Assembly (NCBI GenBank): GCA_008694505.1 | Contig: VZDJ01001050.1 | Location: 1,244,730 to 1,308,729, forward strand | Length of the DNA: 64,000 nt | Direction of reading: 5' to 3' | From: Cyanoderma ruficeps | Taxonomy: Eukaryota > Chordata > Aves > Passeriformes > Timaliidae | Shown here: in pieces, positions 11,661 to 25,765 of the stretch | How the letters are laid out: each line of letters starts with the position of its first letter | How positions within the stretch are numbered: the first letter of the stretch is position 1 | Notes under the pieces: model-generated | Database searches by the model: none | Seen by the model: the letters and a program-made list of their open reading frames with translations, nothing else | Told to the model about the DNA's origin: nothing | Made by a program: the position numbers and the translations under genes

Positions 11661-14600
11661 CTAAGTACAGTCCTGTATAGTCTGGGGAATCTTCTGTCAC
11701 CTGGCTCGCAATACTGATCAAAGCAAAGAAATGTGGGAAAAGTGACTGAACTAGAGAGAGCTCAGTTTCAGATGGGAGGAGTCAATCTACTGTTTTGGTG
11801 TTGAGAAAGGGTATGGGAATGGTCTCCTTCCTTTTTATGTTTTTCCCAGCGAGAGTCACCCTTTAGCTGTGTACCTTCTGCCAGCTCAGTCACTCTCCAC
11901 TCTCCAATGGCAGCTGGTACCAGCTGTAAGCTTGGAGAATGAGCAGGAGAAGAAGTCAAGACACTTCATTTGACAACAGCAGTAGGCTGGTATGATGGAT
12001 GAGCATTTTGAAGCCTGAAATACCTTAAGGATTATTTCAGTCTTTACCTTAACAAATATATTCTTTGGAAAAAATGTGAAATAAATAACAACTGAAGAAA
12101 ATATTTCAGCTATCTTATATAAACCAGACAACACAACTGTGGTTATTTTAGCCTATTAGTTACCCATCTGTTACCCACACAGTGATTCAACATTATTTCC
12201 ATCACTGCTGGCCCACCACAAGAGATGGAACTCATCTATAGTGTGTGTTGCCCTTTGGAGAAACAAAAGGGAAAGACTAGTTGTATAAATTATTGGGAAC
12301 CACCACAAACATTTTTGTCTGGTGGATGTAACTGAGAAAGTGCGATATATAACAAAAGATTTTACAGCACTGGCAATTTGAGCTGCATCAACTGAAGTCA
12401 GCTGCTTGTGCTAGAATAAACAGGCAAAACACAGCCAGAACCAGACTTCCTGGTAAAAATAGGGCTAGTTTTGGTGAGCATAGGTGCAAGTGAATCCATG
12501 GGGATATATCAATTTACACTGAGTAAAAACAGTTTAAAGGTAGGAGACTCTTTTTGCCATTCAGACCAACTTTCCTGCTACTGCTTCTGCCATTTTGCCA
12601 TCTCTTCCAAAACAAAACTCATTACAAGTTTTCTGGCTTGAGTTGCTCAGATCTTTTGTATTCTTACAGCATGGGTCTGGAAACTATTAATAGAGGAATG
12701 CTGATCAGCTCAAAACTGATTTATCTGGAAGAGATCCTGAAAATTGTAGAGTTAATACGATTTAGGGAGGAAAGGACTCAGAATAGTTTGCAGGCACCAA
12801 ATGACCAGAAGCTGGGCTTTTCTGACGCAAATCGTGTGACCTAGACACCCAGCTCCCATATACTCTAAGATCTGGTCTCTCAAGGCCTTTTTACTTAAGA
12901 AGATTCCATTCCCTTTGGCCTTCAAAGTTCTCTAAAGGACTTAGTAGTTGCTGACAATATTGTCACATCACCTTCTTTTTAAAGAGATTTGAGTGGAATT
13001 TTGAAAGATGCTGTTAATAACCTTTAGAATGCTATGAAAAATGAAGCAATGATTTCACAAACTGTTACATAGGAAACGTCCCACAGGGTTTTCTTGACTA
13101 ATTTGCCATTGTCTGTTTCTGGAAAGTAAAAAAAGGTGTAGGCATGCTCTGGTCTTTCCAGCTCTCAAAAAGGTGAAGAATCCACCCAAAAATGGCCATC
13201 CACAGTGAGAAAGGGGTTCCTCTCCTCCAGTCTTCCAAGGGCTAGGTGTGTTACTTTGAGCATAGGGTGATGCCCACCTGTGTGCTCAGCAGTGCTCTGT
13301 CAGACTCCGAGAAATAACATTGGCAGCAAGGTGTCTTTCCAGACTGAAATACAAATTAAAATCTTGCGCATGGCCACATGAATGATTATTTGCTTCAATC
13401 AATTCATCATACAGGGATTTCCATCCAGGATTTTAATGGAGAAATGTTTAATATTTAATACTAAACCCTCTTGTAGGTCTTGTTGTTACAAAACTAATTC
13501 ATCCTCTGGTTTAGCTCAAAGCTACACTGAGACTCTCCCTAAGTGATTCCTTTACAAGCAAATCCATTACTTTCTAAACATAACTTTTTAAAGGTGCAGA
13601 TCTTTCCAGCTGCTGAGATGTTTTAAAACATGTATATTTTCTTTAATGAGAAACATTCCAAGTATCATACAGTCCCCAGTGGAGAACAAAATCCTTTGCT
13701 ATTTTCTTAGCTTTCTTGGGGACAAGATAATTGTAATAGAGAGCACACACTTTGCAGCAGCTGTGACTATTGGAATCACTATATGAAGCAAGTATGTAAG
13801 GGTTGGGTTTTTTCTTTTTTTTTTTTTCTGTGTACTGGAATAGTAGAAAAAAAAAAGTGATCCAGTGAGTGGAGTCTTTATATGTTATAGCTCACTTTAG
13901 TGAGAGTATGGCTGATAGCCAAAGGATGCTCTAAGAGAGGAGCAGTGTTTCTCTATGTTTGCCTCCTTCTAGTGAAAGGGAGATGGAAAACATGGCTTCT
14001 CTCACCTTCTGGTTTGGTTGTTCCCTTGTGGGGTAGCTAATAATTACTGCAATATCCCCAAGTGTTCTCACAGAAGAAATTCCATGTCAATACCTGACAT
14101 GCATCTTATGTTGGATATAAGTCCATATCACATTTGGTATATATCCCTGTCAGTAGAAAGCAACAAACTTGAAGCCAGATAATTTTTAAATTGCTAAGGA
14201 TGGCAGGGCAGAAAAGGTATACTGGCTTGTAATGAACATACAGTTCTGGGGTATCAAAGATATCTACATCCCACAGAGAAAGTTGAGTCTTTGTTATTCA
14301 GATCTCCTGGGTTGTACGTTCAGGCCCTTAACTGCAGCTCAGAATTGGATTATACTTGGGGTCTCCATCGGTTTTGATAAGCTACTTTCTTCTTTTTTTG
14401 GCAGCTTATTTGGTGAATACCATTCCAGTGCTTTATAAATCTGTGTTCAGGCAATAAGGTGCCTTTAGTGTGATGATAGATGTTTCAAAAGCTTTTCTCA
14501 GAAACTGATGCAGGATTTGTAAAGCTGTTTTGGGCCTGTTATCAAGATGGAGAAGTAAGAATGGACCGGTGTGTTTCCTTTTAAAGAGACCTCTTTCTTT

Positions 14601-17600
14601 CCTCTATTTGTCTTCTGACTTCCAAGCTGGAGAAGTCAGCAATCTTCATTTTCACTACTGGATACCTTTGTCACCATAAGAAATCAGGCCATGTTTATGC
14701 CTTTTATATACCAGTAAAATTTATATGTCAGTGAATTTTGTAAAGAGAAGTTGCAAAATAGCAAGTAAACCTCATAATTCCCCAGAGAAGTACACACAAC
14801 CCATTTGTTTTCTCACAAAACAGAATAGAATTAACAGGCATTGTGGAGCCACAGTCCCTGGAAAACATCAACACTCTGACAGTTTCTTCCAGTTAACTGT
14901 TCTGAACATAACAGTTTCTTCCAGTCATCTAATCAGAAATTAAGTGTTTACAAGCCAGAGCACAGAATCCCTTAATCTCATTTGCGGAGCAATTGTGCAT
15001 CAGGACATCAGTATTTAGACTAATATTGTCCTGTGATTTTTTCCTAATCTATCAATTTCAAAATGATGGGCTGGGATAGGATAATAATAGTATTTTTGGC
15101 AACTGCCGTCAGCTAAAGACCATTCCTAATTTGTATTTCATTCTTTTATATTACCAAAGGAGGAAGGATATGCCTATCTATATCAAAATGTTACCAGCAG
15201 GTGCCTATCTGTTAAGCCAGGTATTGTTCTTCGTTATCATGTAATATTGTGTTTTAGCAGAACAGTACATGTCCTTAACCATGTGTATGTGTATATACAG
15301 AATTAATATACAGGGAGCTGTATATTGAAAACAAATATACATTTAAAAATAATGCAGTACTTTGATTCTGTCAAACTGCTTGATGAATTTTGACTCTTCA
15401 ACTTCACTTTTTCTATTAGCAGAAACCAAAATGCATGCATATGAAAGCACTTATGAAAAGTGAGGTCTTGTCTAAAACTCTTGTCGAATAAAACATACTT
15501 CCAAGGAAAAAGAGCAAGTAGAATTTAATTCTCCACAACAAATTGCTTTCAAGAAACTGAGCAGTGCAGCAGAGAGAAAACACATAATTTCTGCTTTCTT
15601 TGGGGACTTACAAAGAATGAAAATAGATAATAAATTGTCATCAGCATAATCCTCAGCATCATCATTGCAGAGAAAGATTCCTGTTTCACTTTTCACTCAA
15701 TAGGAACGTGAAGAACTGAAAGGATATAGGATTGGGTCCTGTGCTTTCAGAGCCACTGTTGTGAGATCTATATATGGTCCTTCACAAAGAAAAAGATAAT
15801 GACTGAACTTGCAGGGTATAAATGTTTAAGATTTACATAGGTAGTTTTCTAAAATGCTAAAAAACTTTGAATAATTCAGAGTTATATCCTATGAATGTAT
15901 TTTTCTCAATCATACTGGAGACTTCTGCACCCAAAATATAATTCATTACTGGGTAGACACATGTGACTGACTTGCATGTGAAAGGAGGAAACCTTGCAGA
16001 AGCAGAAAGAGCCCCTGCCAGCTGAGGCAGGAATGAACAAGAAAAAGAAAATAACCCTCTGTGTTGTGAGCAGTAGCTCTTAAACTTGTTTTTTTCCCTT
16101 TATTTCTGATATTTTTGTTTCTTTGACTCCTGGTGCTACTATGGTGCGCATGTGTTATTTCCCTTTTTGGTTATTGTAGGATTTTTAAGGGTGTTACTTT
16201 CATATAGTCAGTTTTCCTGTACTGTACTAATGGGTGGCAACTGTCATTGATCAAATTTCTCTTTATAGAGACAGTTTGCTTGTTCATTTGGTGGCTATTG
16301 TTATCAGTTTTCCAAAAGAACCAACCTCTTCTAGCAGAATAAAATTAGAGGAAGGTGTTTACTTTCAAATGAAGAAAACTGGACTGATGCAGACTGGTCC
16401 AAAAGAACTTGAAGTGCACTGAACGAGCTTCGGCCAGCCATTTTGTGTCTTAGCCTACCAATGACCGAATAATTTTGTCCTGTCTTGACTCTTCAAATAC
16501 TCTGAGTTTCAATATGGAACTGTGAATGCAAAAAGTATATATGTGTGGATATATATACATTAACATGAAGAAATGAATGTATGTGCGAGTGCACGCACAT
16601 GTGCATTGTAAACTAAGTTGGTCTGGCAATTTCAGACTCTTTCCCTCACAGATAGAAATTATCCCACTAACTAAATGAGATATAAATATCAAATAACTGC
16701 TATAACTGTTAAGAATTACTAAAACTGTATGAAAAAATGTTTTCCCAAATATTTTTTTACTTGGAGTGGAGTTGAAAGGAAAAATGGCTAAAAAGTGGAC
16801 ATGGGCTCTTTGAGGGGCGACAGAAGGATTAGAGGAAGGTTAGAAATGTGAATTTGCTTTTCTACAGAAATTCCAAATTATCTTTGTTGTGAGAAACAAC
16901 ACTAATATCACACTGTCATTTACTGATAGGTCATACTAGAGGGGGAGTCTGTCTTATTAAAATATTATTATTAAAATATTCCCTACAGATTCATCGAATA
17001 GAGACATTTCCTTAAGGAAATACCTGTGGGAAAATGGCCAGAACTTCTCTGTAGCACCCCTCACTAGGAAAATTTAACAGACTAAGAGTTTAGAACATAA
17101 AAATTAGGCATCTTCCAGTGTGGTTTGCATCCTGTTCTAAGAGTTACTAGATACTTAAGAAACTTCTGTGATATGCCTGCACAAGCCTGCCTTATTATTT
17201 CTCAGCTTTTCTCTGCTGTTTCTGTCAGATTGAAATACTACTGGTTGCAAAATGATCCCAACTTCAGATCTAGTGGTAGGATAAAATGCCCATCAAAAAA
17301 TCCCTTAATACAGACATGTGAAGTGAAACCAAAAACCTTGTATCAAAAAGGAAAATATAGTTATTGTTATCACATCTGTCAAAGGAATTACCCTGTTTCA
17401 GTCAAACTCTTTTGCACTAGTTCCTGTAATAAAGGATCTAAAGGATGACTCCAGGAAGAGATCAACTTTTTAACAGAACACCGTATATTGACTGTGTTCA
17501 AAAAGTCTGTATATTCAGCAAATCTCCATTGTAACACACCCTCTGCTATTGTAAGAACAGTAGTTCCTGTGGCGAGTATTTGACTCCAGTCTGAACTGTA

Positions 17601-17816
17601 TCTTTTGCACTACAAAACTTCAAAGTCAGCAACTTCAGAGAAACGAGATGGAAATGCTTTTCCTTTAACTCTGTGCTTCACTCTTTAATGAACAGTTCTG
17701 TCTTTAAAAGGCCAGTGAAGCTACAGCAACAGAGAGTCTGGACAGAGTTGGTCCAGACAATGTTTAAGAATAGCAAGTTTATCCTGGTGATATTGAAAAT
17801 ATGATCTAATCTGTAC

Positions 17817-17950
17817 ATAACTAAGACAGGTTCAAAATCTTCATCACTTGTGTCGTTGTAAAAGTTGTGCAACTCTGCTGAAGGCAATGATTTTGGGGGA
17901 CTGCTTGACACTAGATTTATGACTGGTCTTCCGGAACCTGTAGAGTTTTT
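17817..17950 (-). other. Candidate coding exon or pseudo-exon, product unknown
   Basis: On the - strand, TTTTTCTTCTGAAGTTTCAG resembles a polypyrimidine tract plus acceptor just upstream of 17950. The following open frame reads NSTGSGRPVINLVSSSPP, then SLPSAELHNFYNDTSDEDFE, up to a possible donor (GTACAG, complement of 17811-17816). The residue mix (Ser/Pro, then acidic, with a hydrophobic VINL patch) is more protein-like than most ORFs nearby. An overlapping frame on the same strand (17844-18059) also gives a basic, protein-like stretch (QRKARSGRSKPNTYFSS) after another acceptor-like CCTTCCTACTGCAG, so a frameshifted pseudogene is an alternative. I do not recognise the family and chance is not excluded. 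Confidence 0.2.
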
Positions 17951-18882
17951 CTGAAACTTCAGAAGAAAAATAAGTGTTTGGTTTACTCCTCCCAGACCTC
18001 GCCTTTCTCTGCAGTAGGAAGGATTGAGGATTAGCCAAATTTAATTTGCTCTGGCTCAACAGTCACCAATGGCAGGCATCTGCTGGGTATTTGACCTTTA
18101 GCTTGTCACTTTCTGATTGAAAAATAAAGGAAACATAAGGAGGGGACTAGTGTAGAAGCTGTAAACTCTTGGCTCATCCTTTTTATGCATGCACTTTATT
18201 TTCTTGTTTTACAATCTTACCACTCCCACAAGACTACAACTGTAACTATACAGACACAAACAATTGATGTGTGCTGATTCTGATGGTCACATGAAAATGG
18301 TTACATTACAATGCTCTGGTTAATAACAGATGAAAATCTAATGTCTTTGTCAGAAAAAGTTTGTCAGGAGAAAACAATACAATTCTTTTTACAAAATCGA
18401 AGATCTAAGGTTAGGGGTAGAATACGGTTCTGTTCTTGCTTATCTTTCTTTTACAATGCAATTAGGCTAGTGAAAACCTTAGAAGAGGAATCAGTAGGAG
18501 AGTTGATGTTTGTGTATATAGGTATGTGTGTGTGCATAAGTGTAAGTATACAAGCCCTGATTAACATAAGATTTCATATTATTCTTGATCCTGATTGAAC
18601 AAAATTTTACAGTTATGAACAATATCATAATTTTGCCAAGAACTCCATCTAAGAGAAACAGCTCCTTTGGGATTTGGTTGGTAATTCTCTCTTCTCAGCA
18701 AACAGCAACTGGTTATCGTAATTAACAAACCATTGTAATCTAATGTGATCACAAAACTGCTTACATAGACCATGGTGTGTAGGACATGGAACTTAAAGGT
18801 CCTAGCCTCCACACATTAGCACAGTCTTAGAATAGTATCTTAGCCATGTGAACATAGTAAGTATATTTTTAAATGTCAGTTN

Positions 18883-18925
18883 GGGGCAGTTTAAATTAAG
18901 CTAACAGAGGTGTGCTAACTGCCCC
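18883..18925. repeat. Inverted repeat, 9-bp perfect arms
   Basis: GGGGCAGTT (18883-18891) and AACTGCCCC (18917-18925) are perfect complements around a 25-nt spacer. The ambiguous base N at 18882 sits at the foot of the stem, which may reflect a sequencing difficulty there. Confidence 0.7.
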
Positions 18926-21053
18926 CCACTGGTAATCAGGAACCAATTCTTTTAATGTTGAAGATCCTGCCCAGAATGCACTTATCACTGGGAGAAAAAA
19001 GATTGCACCAAACATATGACTGTTTTAAATGAAGATAGCTGTGCTGATTTCAGAGGAGCTCTACCAGCGTATACCACCTAAGGGTTTGGTAAAATAGTTT
19101 CAGGCAAAAAAGGTACATTCCTTTCAGAGGATTAATTATATTTTATATACACTTACTGGGTACTTTTGGGGTAAGTTGGCTACATTATAAAAAGCAGGTA
19201 ATAAAAAGAAAAAAGTAACCTGAATTTGTAGGTGGTCCATTTTATTGGATTAAAAATAAAAGGCAAGCATTTGCAAATCACAGTGTCTTCCTCAAGAGCT
19301 AGAGAGGAGGGCAAGTTGGGGCAGCAGAAATAAGAACCTAGTTCTGATTCAGACTTCATAATTATATTCTGAGACAGAGATCAAAGCAGGAGTTGAGCAG
19401 GAAATGGCAAAGAGAAAGTCAGGTGCAAATATCACGCCCTTCTCTGTTGCCATCATGAGCCAAAATTTGGAAGCCAGTCCTGCGTGGTGAATGCATGTGT
19501 TAGTTAAAATAATGCATGTTAGTTTTAAATAATTGCCTTTACTGAAGTTCATTATTGTTTTCTTCTGACTGTATTAGGTGGGAGTTACTGCCAGCGTGTT
19601 TCTGGCAGTACAGGTAGCCAGGTTAATGCAGCTGCCATCATTAACACTTGACAAAAAATCCTGGAGTCTTAATTCAGCTTCTAGTCAGTCTTTCCCAGGT
19701 AAAGTGCTGCTGAAATGGGAAAAGTGGACTTGAAGCTAATGAAGACTTACTTCCATAATATCCTAGTGGAAAGAGAAAAACATCATCCAGAGATTTCAGC
19801 AGGTTGATTCACAATGGAGCAGCAGGATGTACTAGTTCAATGACTGTGGATAGGATCTTTTTCTTCCTTCTTTCATTCTTGTTTTCCTATTCCAACTTTG
19901 CATAAAATGTCAGATGAAGAATCAGTTTTGGCAAGACAAGAGCGAAGTGGATCAGTCTGCACACCCACAATTTCTTAAAGGGTATGAAGGCTGTAAAAAG
20001 AACATTCTGGATGCAGGTTCAGCCTGCAGACGAGCATCAATGGAAAGTTTGCTAGCTATCCCAGTCTTTATTTTGTCTAATACTGTTTGTTCCATGGGGT
20101 CTCTGCCCTACCAACAGCACTAGGATGTGTGTAATCAACTGATTCAACCAGGGAAGATGAAATTGCAGTTCTTGTCTTTGCAGCTAATGGAAATGCAGCA
20201 AAATCTGTTGAAACTGGGGAATCTTCATTTTTAAACCTCATCTTTGTGCATGGAGACATAATAAATGTATATAATTCAGACACACAAATTGGAACTAACT
20301 TGGTTTTATTTTCTTTGGTGCCACATTCATTTGCTAATTTGTGGGTTGGGTTTGGAATACCAACAAGTTATTTGCTGGGAAGGAGTGAATAGCTGGCCCT
20401 GGAGGTAGTATCTAATCTGCTCACTTTTGATAGTTGTCTGCCCTGGGGAAACCCCAGCTAGAGGGGCAGACCTAGTGTACAGAGCCTCTGCTCAGTTTCT
20501 TCCTGTTAAGCTTTCCCTCTTGAAAACAGTCGTCTTAAAACTCTTTGTAGAGGTGCACAAGGGGTTTAGAGCAATCCCTAAGATCTCTGTGCATACAGCA
20601 CAATGTACTCATTATAGAAAAAGTGAGGCAGGAGCTGCTACACAAAAAAAAGCTATAATGTATGATAAAATGGGGAGGTTCAGGCAAAATGGAGAAGTTT
20701 GATAGTGGGTACAAGCGAAGAATCTGAGAGGACAGGCAGCATTAGCTTATGGAAGAGGTCAACTTTATAAAGGATCAGAACATTAGTAGCCACATTTTTT
20801 CATGTAAAGATTTCACTCTTTAGCTTACAAGAATATAAAACCTACAGAGGCTTTTGTGATGGGTGCTAGAGCAGGTTTCATTCCCCTCCCACTTTCAAGC
20901 ACAGTCCATACAAAGCTGTACAGCACAAACTCAGACCTTCAAGGTAATCTGGTTTTGCTCACACAACAGAACTTGGTGAAACTTTCTTCTTTGACTTCAC
21001 ACTGTTGCTTACACAGCTGTTCTGAAATGTTGCTCCTTACTCAGTCCCTTCCC

Positions 21054-21101
21054 NNNNNNNNNNNNNNNNNNNNNNNNNNNNNNNNNNNNNNNNNNNNNNN
21101 N
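21054..21101. other. Assembly gap (48 N)
   Basis: A run of 48 N interrupts the sequence, with isolated N also at 18882 and 49918. ORFs spanning the gap are artefacts. The true gap length may differ from 48. Confidence 0.99.
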
Positions 21102-22818
21102 CGACAGTGAGATCGCGGCTTTTATGAGCAGGACAAATTAAGTCCAAAAGTGCATTTCTAACCCATCCTTGGGAGCAACATCTACGGTCTTTGTTGAGTA
21201 ATGAATGACTGCATAACAGAGCCAGTACCAAAGCAGCAGCCCAGAGGAAGGTTAGTTCTTTCTCAAAGTAATCTGGCACAGACTCTTGTCAAGAATCAAA
21301 TTTTTTGTATGATCTGGTAAATCTTCCTGACAGGAGAGTCACCTGAAAGCTGTATCACTTTGCCTTGTCTTTCAACCACTCCTGTGCCAGCTGAAGCTCT
21401 TTCCTGCTGGAGAGTCTCAGGAGAGGAACATGCAGTGTACCTAGCAATCAGCTCCCTCACACTTGTCTTTCTCTTCAGTGTGAGGATGTCATAAATTGCA
21501 AAAGAAATGGCTGCTTTGAGTTATGTCAAAAATGTATTTTCCATTTCATTACTGCCCATCTTTTGGAAAGAGAAACAGCTATCTGACTATTCAGGTACCA
21601 ATGGCCAGAATTTTGCCATTCAGAGGACAGAATAAGATAAAAAATGTTTTATGTTCATTAACAAAACCACATTTGAAAACCACGTGCTGACTAAATGCTG
21701 GAAGTGAATGTGTAAAATCCTTATGGCCTGATCTTTCAAGAAGTTTGATACACTACTGTCCTGTCAGCTGACAAATTCCAGGCTGCAGTTATGACTGTAG
21801 AAAACTTCAAATTTCTTCCTTCCTGTTGCTTTAGGAAAACTCTTGCCCCTTTCTAGGACACTGACAAGATTCTCTGGGGGTTTTTTCCTACATAAGAAAT
21901 ATTTTCCTATTTTTCAGTTTTCTAGATTCCAAAATCACTCACATATCTAAATTTCACATTCCTAAAGGAAATTCTCAGCATATGCAGCAACATTACTTTC
22001 ATCTTCTATGTGTACAAAATGAATAAAAAAAATTAAAGAATTATAGAGAAATATAGTCCTGTAAAACTAAAAATCACAGGTTTTGGGAGACTTATTATAT
22101 ATAGAAGGGAACAGTTTTCACAATGTAGTGATTTCTGTGACTTGTTCTCACTAAAAGTCATTTCTGAAATAGGCTGAGCAACTTGTGTTATCCAATGTGT
22201 TGTGTGGGGAGGCATCAAAGTTTATTACTAATATTTTAATTAAATATTGCTTGCAATTAAATGTATCAAATTCTTTTATTATCTCCCTCTGTGTAGATTG
22301 TAGCAAGTTCAGCCTAGACCAAGTGTGTGAAATATTCTTGGGACATAAAGACATCAGGCAAGCCCAAGATCCAGCTGGTGAGGGTGTCAATGGCAATTGT
22401 GTCAGATATGCATTTATTTTCATAGACAACACTCTGGAGTCTTTTCCAAATATTCAGACTAGCTGTTTGGCAAGAACAGGCTGGAGTTTGAATTGCATTG
22501 CTCAGTGGAAAAGGGAGGGAAAGGGTGGCTGGATCCTAGAAGATATTCAGAGACTGAAGATCTACAGGGTTAGAGTGAATGCTTTGATTTCTAGTGGAAA
22601 TTGCTTCAACTTGTGCTTGTAGGATTTTGGGATCAAATAAATTTGAATTCAAAACACCTAAAGCCTCACAGCAATGCACGTTCTTGCCAATCAAATCTTG
22701 GAATTTCACACAGATATGGCTTTTATGCTTGATCCCACTTGGCTTTCACCAAGTGAGTGAACTTCTGAATTTCTGCTCTTCAACTTGCCCAAGAGTTTCT
22801 CAGGGCTTTTTGTTGGGT

Positions 22819-22839
22819 TTTGGTTGGTTGGTTGGTTTT
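22819..22839. repeat. (TTGG)n simple repeat
   Basis: A short tandem run of TTGG/GGTT units within a T/G-rich stretch (about 22806-22850). Confidence 0.8.
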
Positions 22840-25611
22840 GGGTCTTTGTTCTCTTCTAAGCAGATTGTAGGATTATACCTTTCTCTGAGAAATTATCCAT
22901 TTGAATCTCCTAGATAGGATTGCTTCTTTTCTTTTCAAGTTTGTTGTGACAGTGGTGGAAGGGGGCAATATGTCTTGTCTTCTACTTTGAAGGTTTTTTT
23001 TCTCTTGTCTTCTGTGGTTTTAGTCCTTCTTTCTCTCACTGATCAAAATTCAAAATGAGCCCTTTATTTTTGTCCCAAAAGCTCTGTTTATCATCAAAGT
23101 CTTTCAATCCTTCATCATTAGTAAGTTATTTCAGCCACTATATTAATTTACCACTTGTAGTAACAGCCAGCATAAGGTAGGAAAATCACTTCTTCTGCCA
23201 CCTGAATATTATTGCAATAACAGAAGAAAAGTATTAAAAAAATCAGTAATTCTACTTTAAACCTAAAGTAAAAACAAGACACCAGTATTTTTGGCTTACA
23301 AGCAACCGACTAGGACTCAGAATGTTTTTCCATTCTTGTAGCAAATGTGCAGTCATGTAACTGTGCTAATTAAAAGCCATGAGAATGAACATCCTGCTCA
23401 TTTCAAGTCATGTTTCCCTTACTGATCCTCAGCAATAACTGTGTGGTGGCTGTGGCCACTCACTCGCTGAGGGTATCAGCGGGAGTCTGGCTGCTGACAG
23501 GCAACTTGTCCCATGCAGCAAAAACCCTTAATGTCTGTTCAGCACTGATGTAAGCATCAAACCACCCATTGCTGGGACAACTCTTCTGTTGGGGGAGCCA
23601 CCAGAGAAATGGGAGAAGAGGTATAGAGACAGAGAAGCCATCAGCAAATATAGTGATGGATGCCACAGTGACGGATGGCAAAAAGGAAACAGATTTGGGT
23701 CACATTTGGATCACCTGTATATATCTGTGTTTCACTTGACTTTTTCACTTTAATTTATGTGGGCTTTTTTCTCCAATTCCTGGAGCAATATAAGTCATAT
23801 CTGTCTGCATCCTTCTTGAGTACTATTCGCTTGATTCACAGGCATGCTATAGGCTAGACACATCACAAGTGAAAAATCCAGATTTTTTGTCCCAAAGATT
23901 TTGCATCCTTCAGTCCCTACACCACAATCATTTAGGACTATGTGTATGCAAAGGCCTTTAATTTCCTCCAAATAGTGCACAGTCAAGGGGCTTTCCTGGG
24001 AAATAAGGACTCTCTATTTGAGAGAAAGGGTGAAGGAAAAATAGGCTTGCAGGTCTTGAAGGAGGCTTCCGACTCACCAAGCTTGGCCCACTGCATCCTA
24101 AAAGCACAAGGTTTGCCATGAGAGGCTCTTAAGACATCCATTCCACATATCATCAACAAAATACTACAATACATCACAGTAGACTTGCAAGATACCAAAT
24201 GGACTAAAAGACAGATTTTGCCACAGGAAAAAAAAAATGGAAGCAATCAGAGGAACCACAGTCTTGTAAGGAGTAAGCATTTGCACTAACTAAACATCCA
24301 GTTGCTTTTAGGTTGTAGGCTACACTTGCCTTCTCAAGATGAGTGGCAGATGTGCTAAGAAGTGTCTCTCAGTTTAGGAAAGCAAAAAGGAGTTAGGAAA
24401 TAAAAATTTCCTATTCTAAAACTGTTAGCTGATGAGCCTGATGAGTCCAGCACTTTGCTGGGAGAGGTTGATGCGACTATAGGCAGCAGCACAACTCAGA
24501 ATCAAAAGAACTATTATCGTTTCTTTGTCTGAACTTCATAGTGTTGATTATTTTTGATTTTATTTCATAGAATTATTTCATTCAAACCACACTTAGGTAG
24601 CTTCTTCTTAAGTAATTTCAGTTACACAGAAATTTTCAAGATGTGTTAAGAATTTAATGAAAACTTCAAATTTACAGATAAATAAATGCTACTGCTTAGA
24701 AATCAATCTGATTTCATGATCATAAAATAAAATATACCTTAAATGCAATTTTTTTTACAAAATAGCCCTTCACATATGTATGAAGGGACAGCTTTCTGCT
24801 GTCTGTATTCATCTCTAAATATGGCAACCACTGCTATGAATGCAGTCCTTCCACAAATTGTAGAAGAAGAGAGATTTTATCTAGTTCCAAATTCCAAATG
24901 AGATATTTCTAAACACACACAAAACTTATGTATTTGCATGATTTCTCTGCACACATGCTTAAAATAGTACAAAATTGGCCACTGTTCAGATGAGTCAAAA
25001 TAAATGATAGAGGCAGCAATAAAATTGCATTAATATGTCTAAATAGTGACTTCCTCCAAGCTCTGCGACCTGTGACATCAGGCCAGCAGACCACCACCCA
25101 TCTCCCAGATGCACAAATTCTTCACTGCAATGCTTGAAAGAGTCCTGATTTCCAAGGAAAATAATAGATGGTCAGCAAACTGTGTGCTAAGCTCAGAAAC
25201 TATTTCAGATGTAGTGTACAGTGCCTGAAAAGAAAGTGAACTTACTACTCACAGCTGCATTGCAGCATATTCAGAAATGAAGTTATTGGGGGGGGCCTCA
25301 TAGTTTCTTTGGCCTCCACACAAATTGTTGACATCATTTATTCATTGCCATTCATCTACAGTTGTTCTGAGTTTAAAACTGTATTTCAAAGATGGGGGAA
25401 GGTCTCGTCAATCAGTGGGGCAGTTCCTCTGGGAACTCCTGTACATTTCCTATTGCCTGAAGACTACAAAAATTAAATCCAGCAGTCATGGATGCCTTTA
25501 AATTTTTCACTCAGTGAATTCAGGACACTAAAAATTCAAACACATAAATAAATTCTTATGTAGAAAAATAATTGCACAATAGCTTCAAAGGTATTTATGC
25601 TCTTCATATTG

Positions 25612-25765
25612 TCTCACAGAATTGCAATTAAAAAAGTGACTGAGGTTGGAAGGGGCCTGTGGCGGTAACCTGGTCCAATCAACTTGCTCTAGCAAGGACA
25701 CCTAGTGCTGGTTGCTCAGGCCATATCTCCAAGGATGCAGACTCCACAACATCTCTGGGCACCTG
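25612..25765 (-). mobile_element. CR1 LINE 3' fragment (reverse orientation)
   Basis: The + strand reads CACAGAATTGCAATT, GAGGTTGGAAGGGGCCTGTG, ACCTGGTCCAATC and GGTTGCTCAGGCC, which is the reverse complement of a CR1 3' end (family known to end in ...CCTTCCAACC plus ATTCTATG repeats). It is about 150 bp, 5'-truncated and non-coding. Confidence 0.8.

Larger units (their letters stand above)
11661..25611. other. Long AT-rich gene-poor stretch (contains assembly gap)
   Basis: About 14 kb without an identifiable gene. ORFs are short and lack domains; the longest (22185-22622 +, 145 codons) has no recognisable fold signature. Minor features are poly-T near 13806-13828, a (TTGG)n run near 22819-22839, a short direct repeat ACAGTTTCTTCCAGT (about 14879 and 14911), an inverted repeat by the N at 18882, and the N gap at 21054-21101. 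A weak exon-like stretch on the - strand at about 17817-17950 is listed separately. Confidence 0.5.

Noticed and set aside
20856..21279. ORFs spanning the N gap
   Set aside because: They contain runs of undefined residues from the 48 N and cannot be real predictions.
22185..22622. 145-codon + strand ORF
   Set aside because: No recognisable domain, no splice or promoter context, and composition typical of the AT-rich surroundings.
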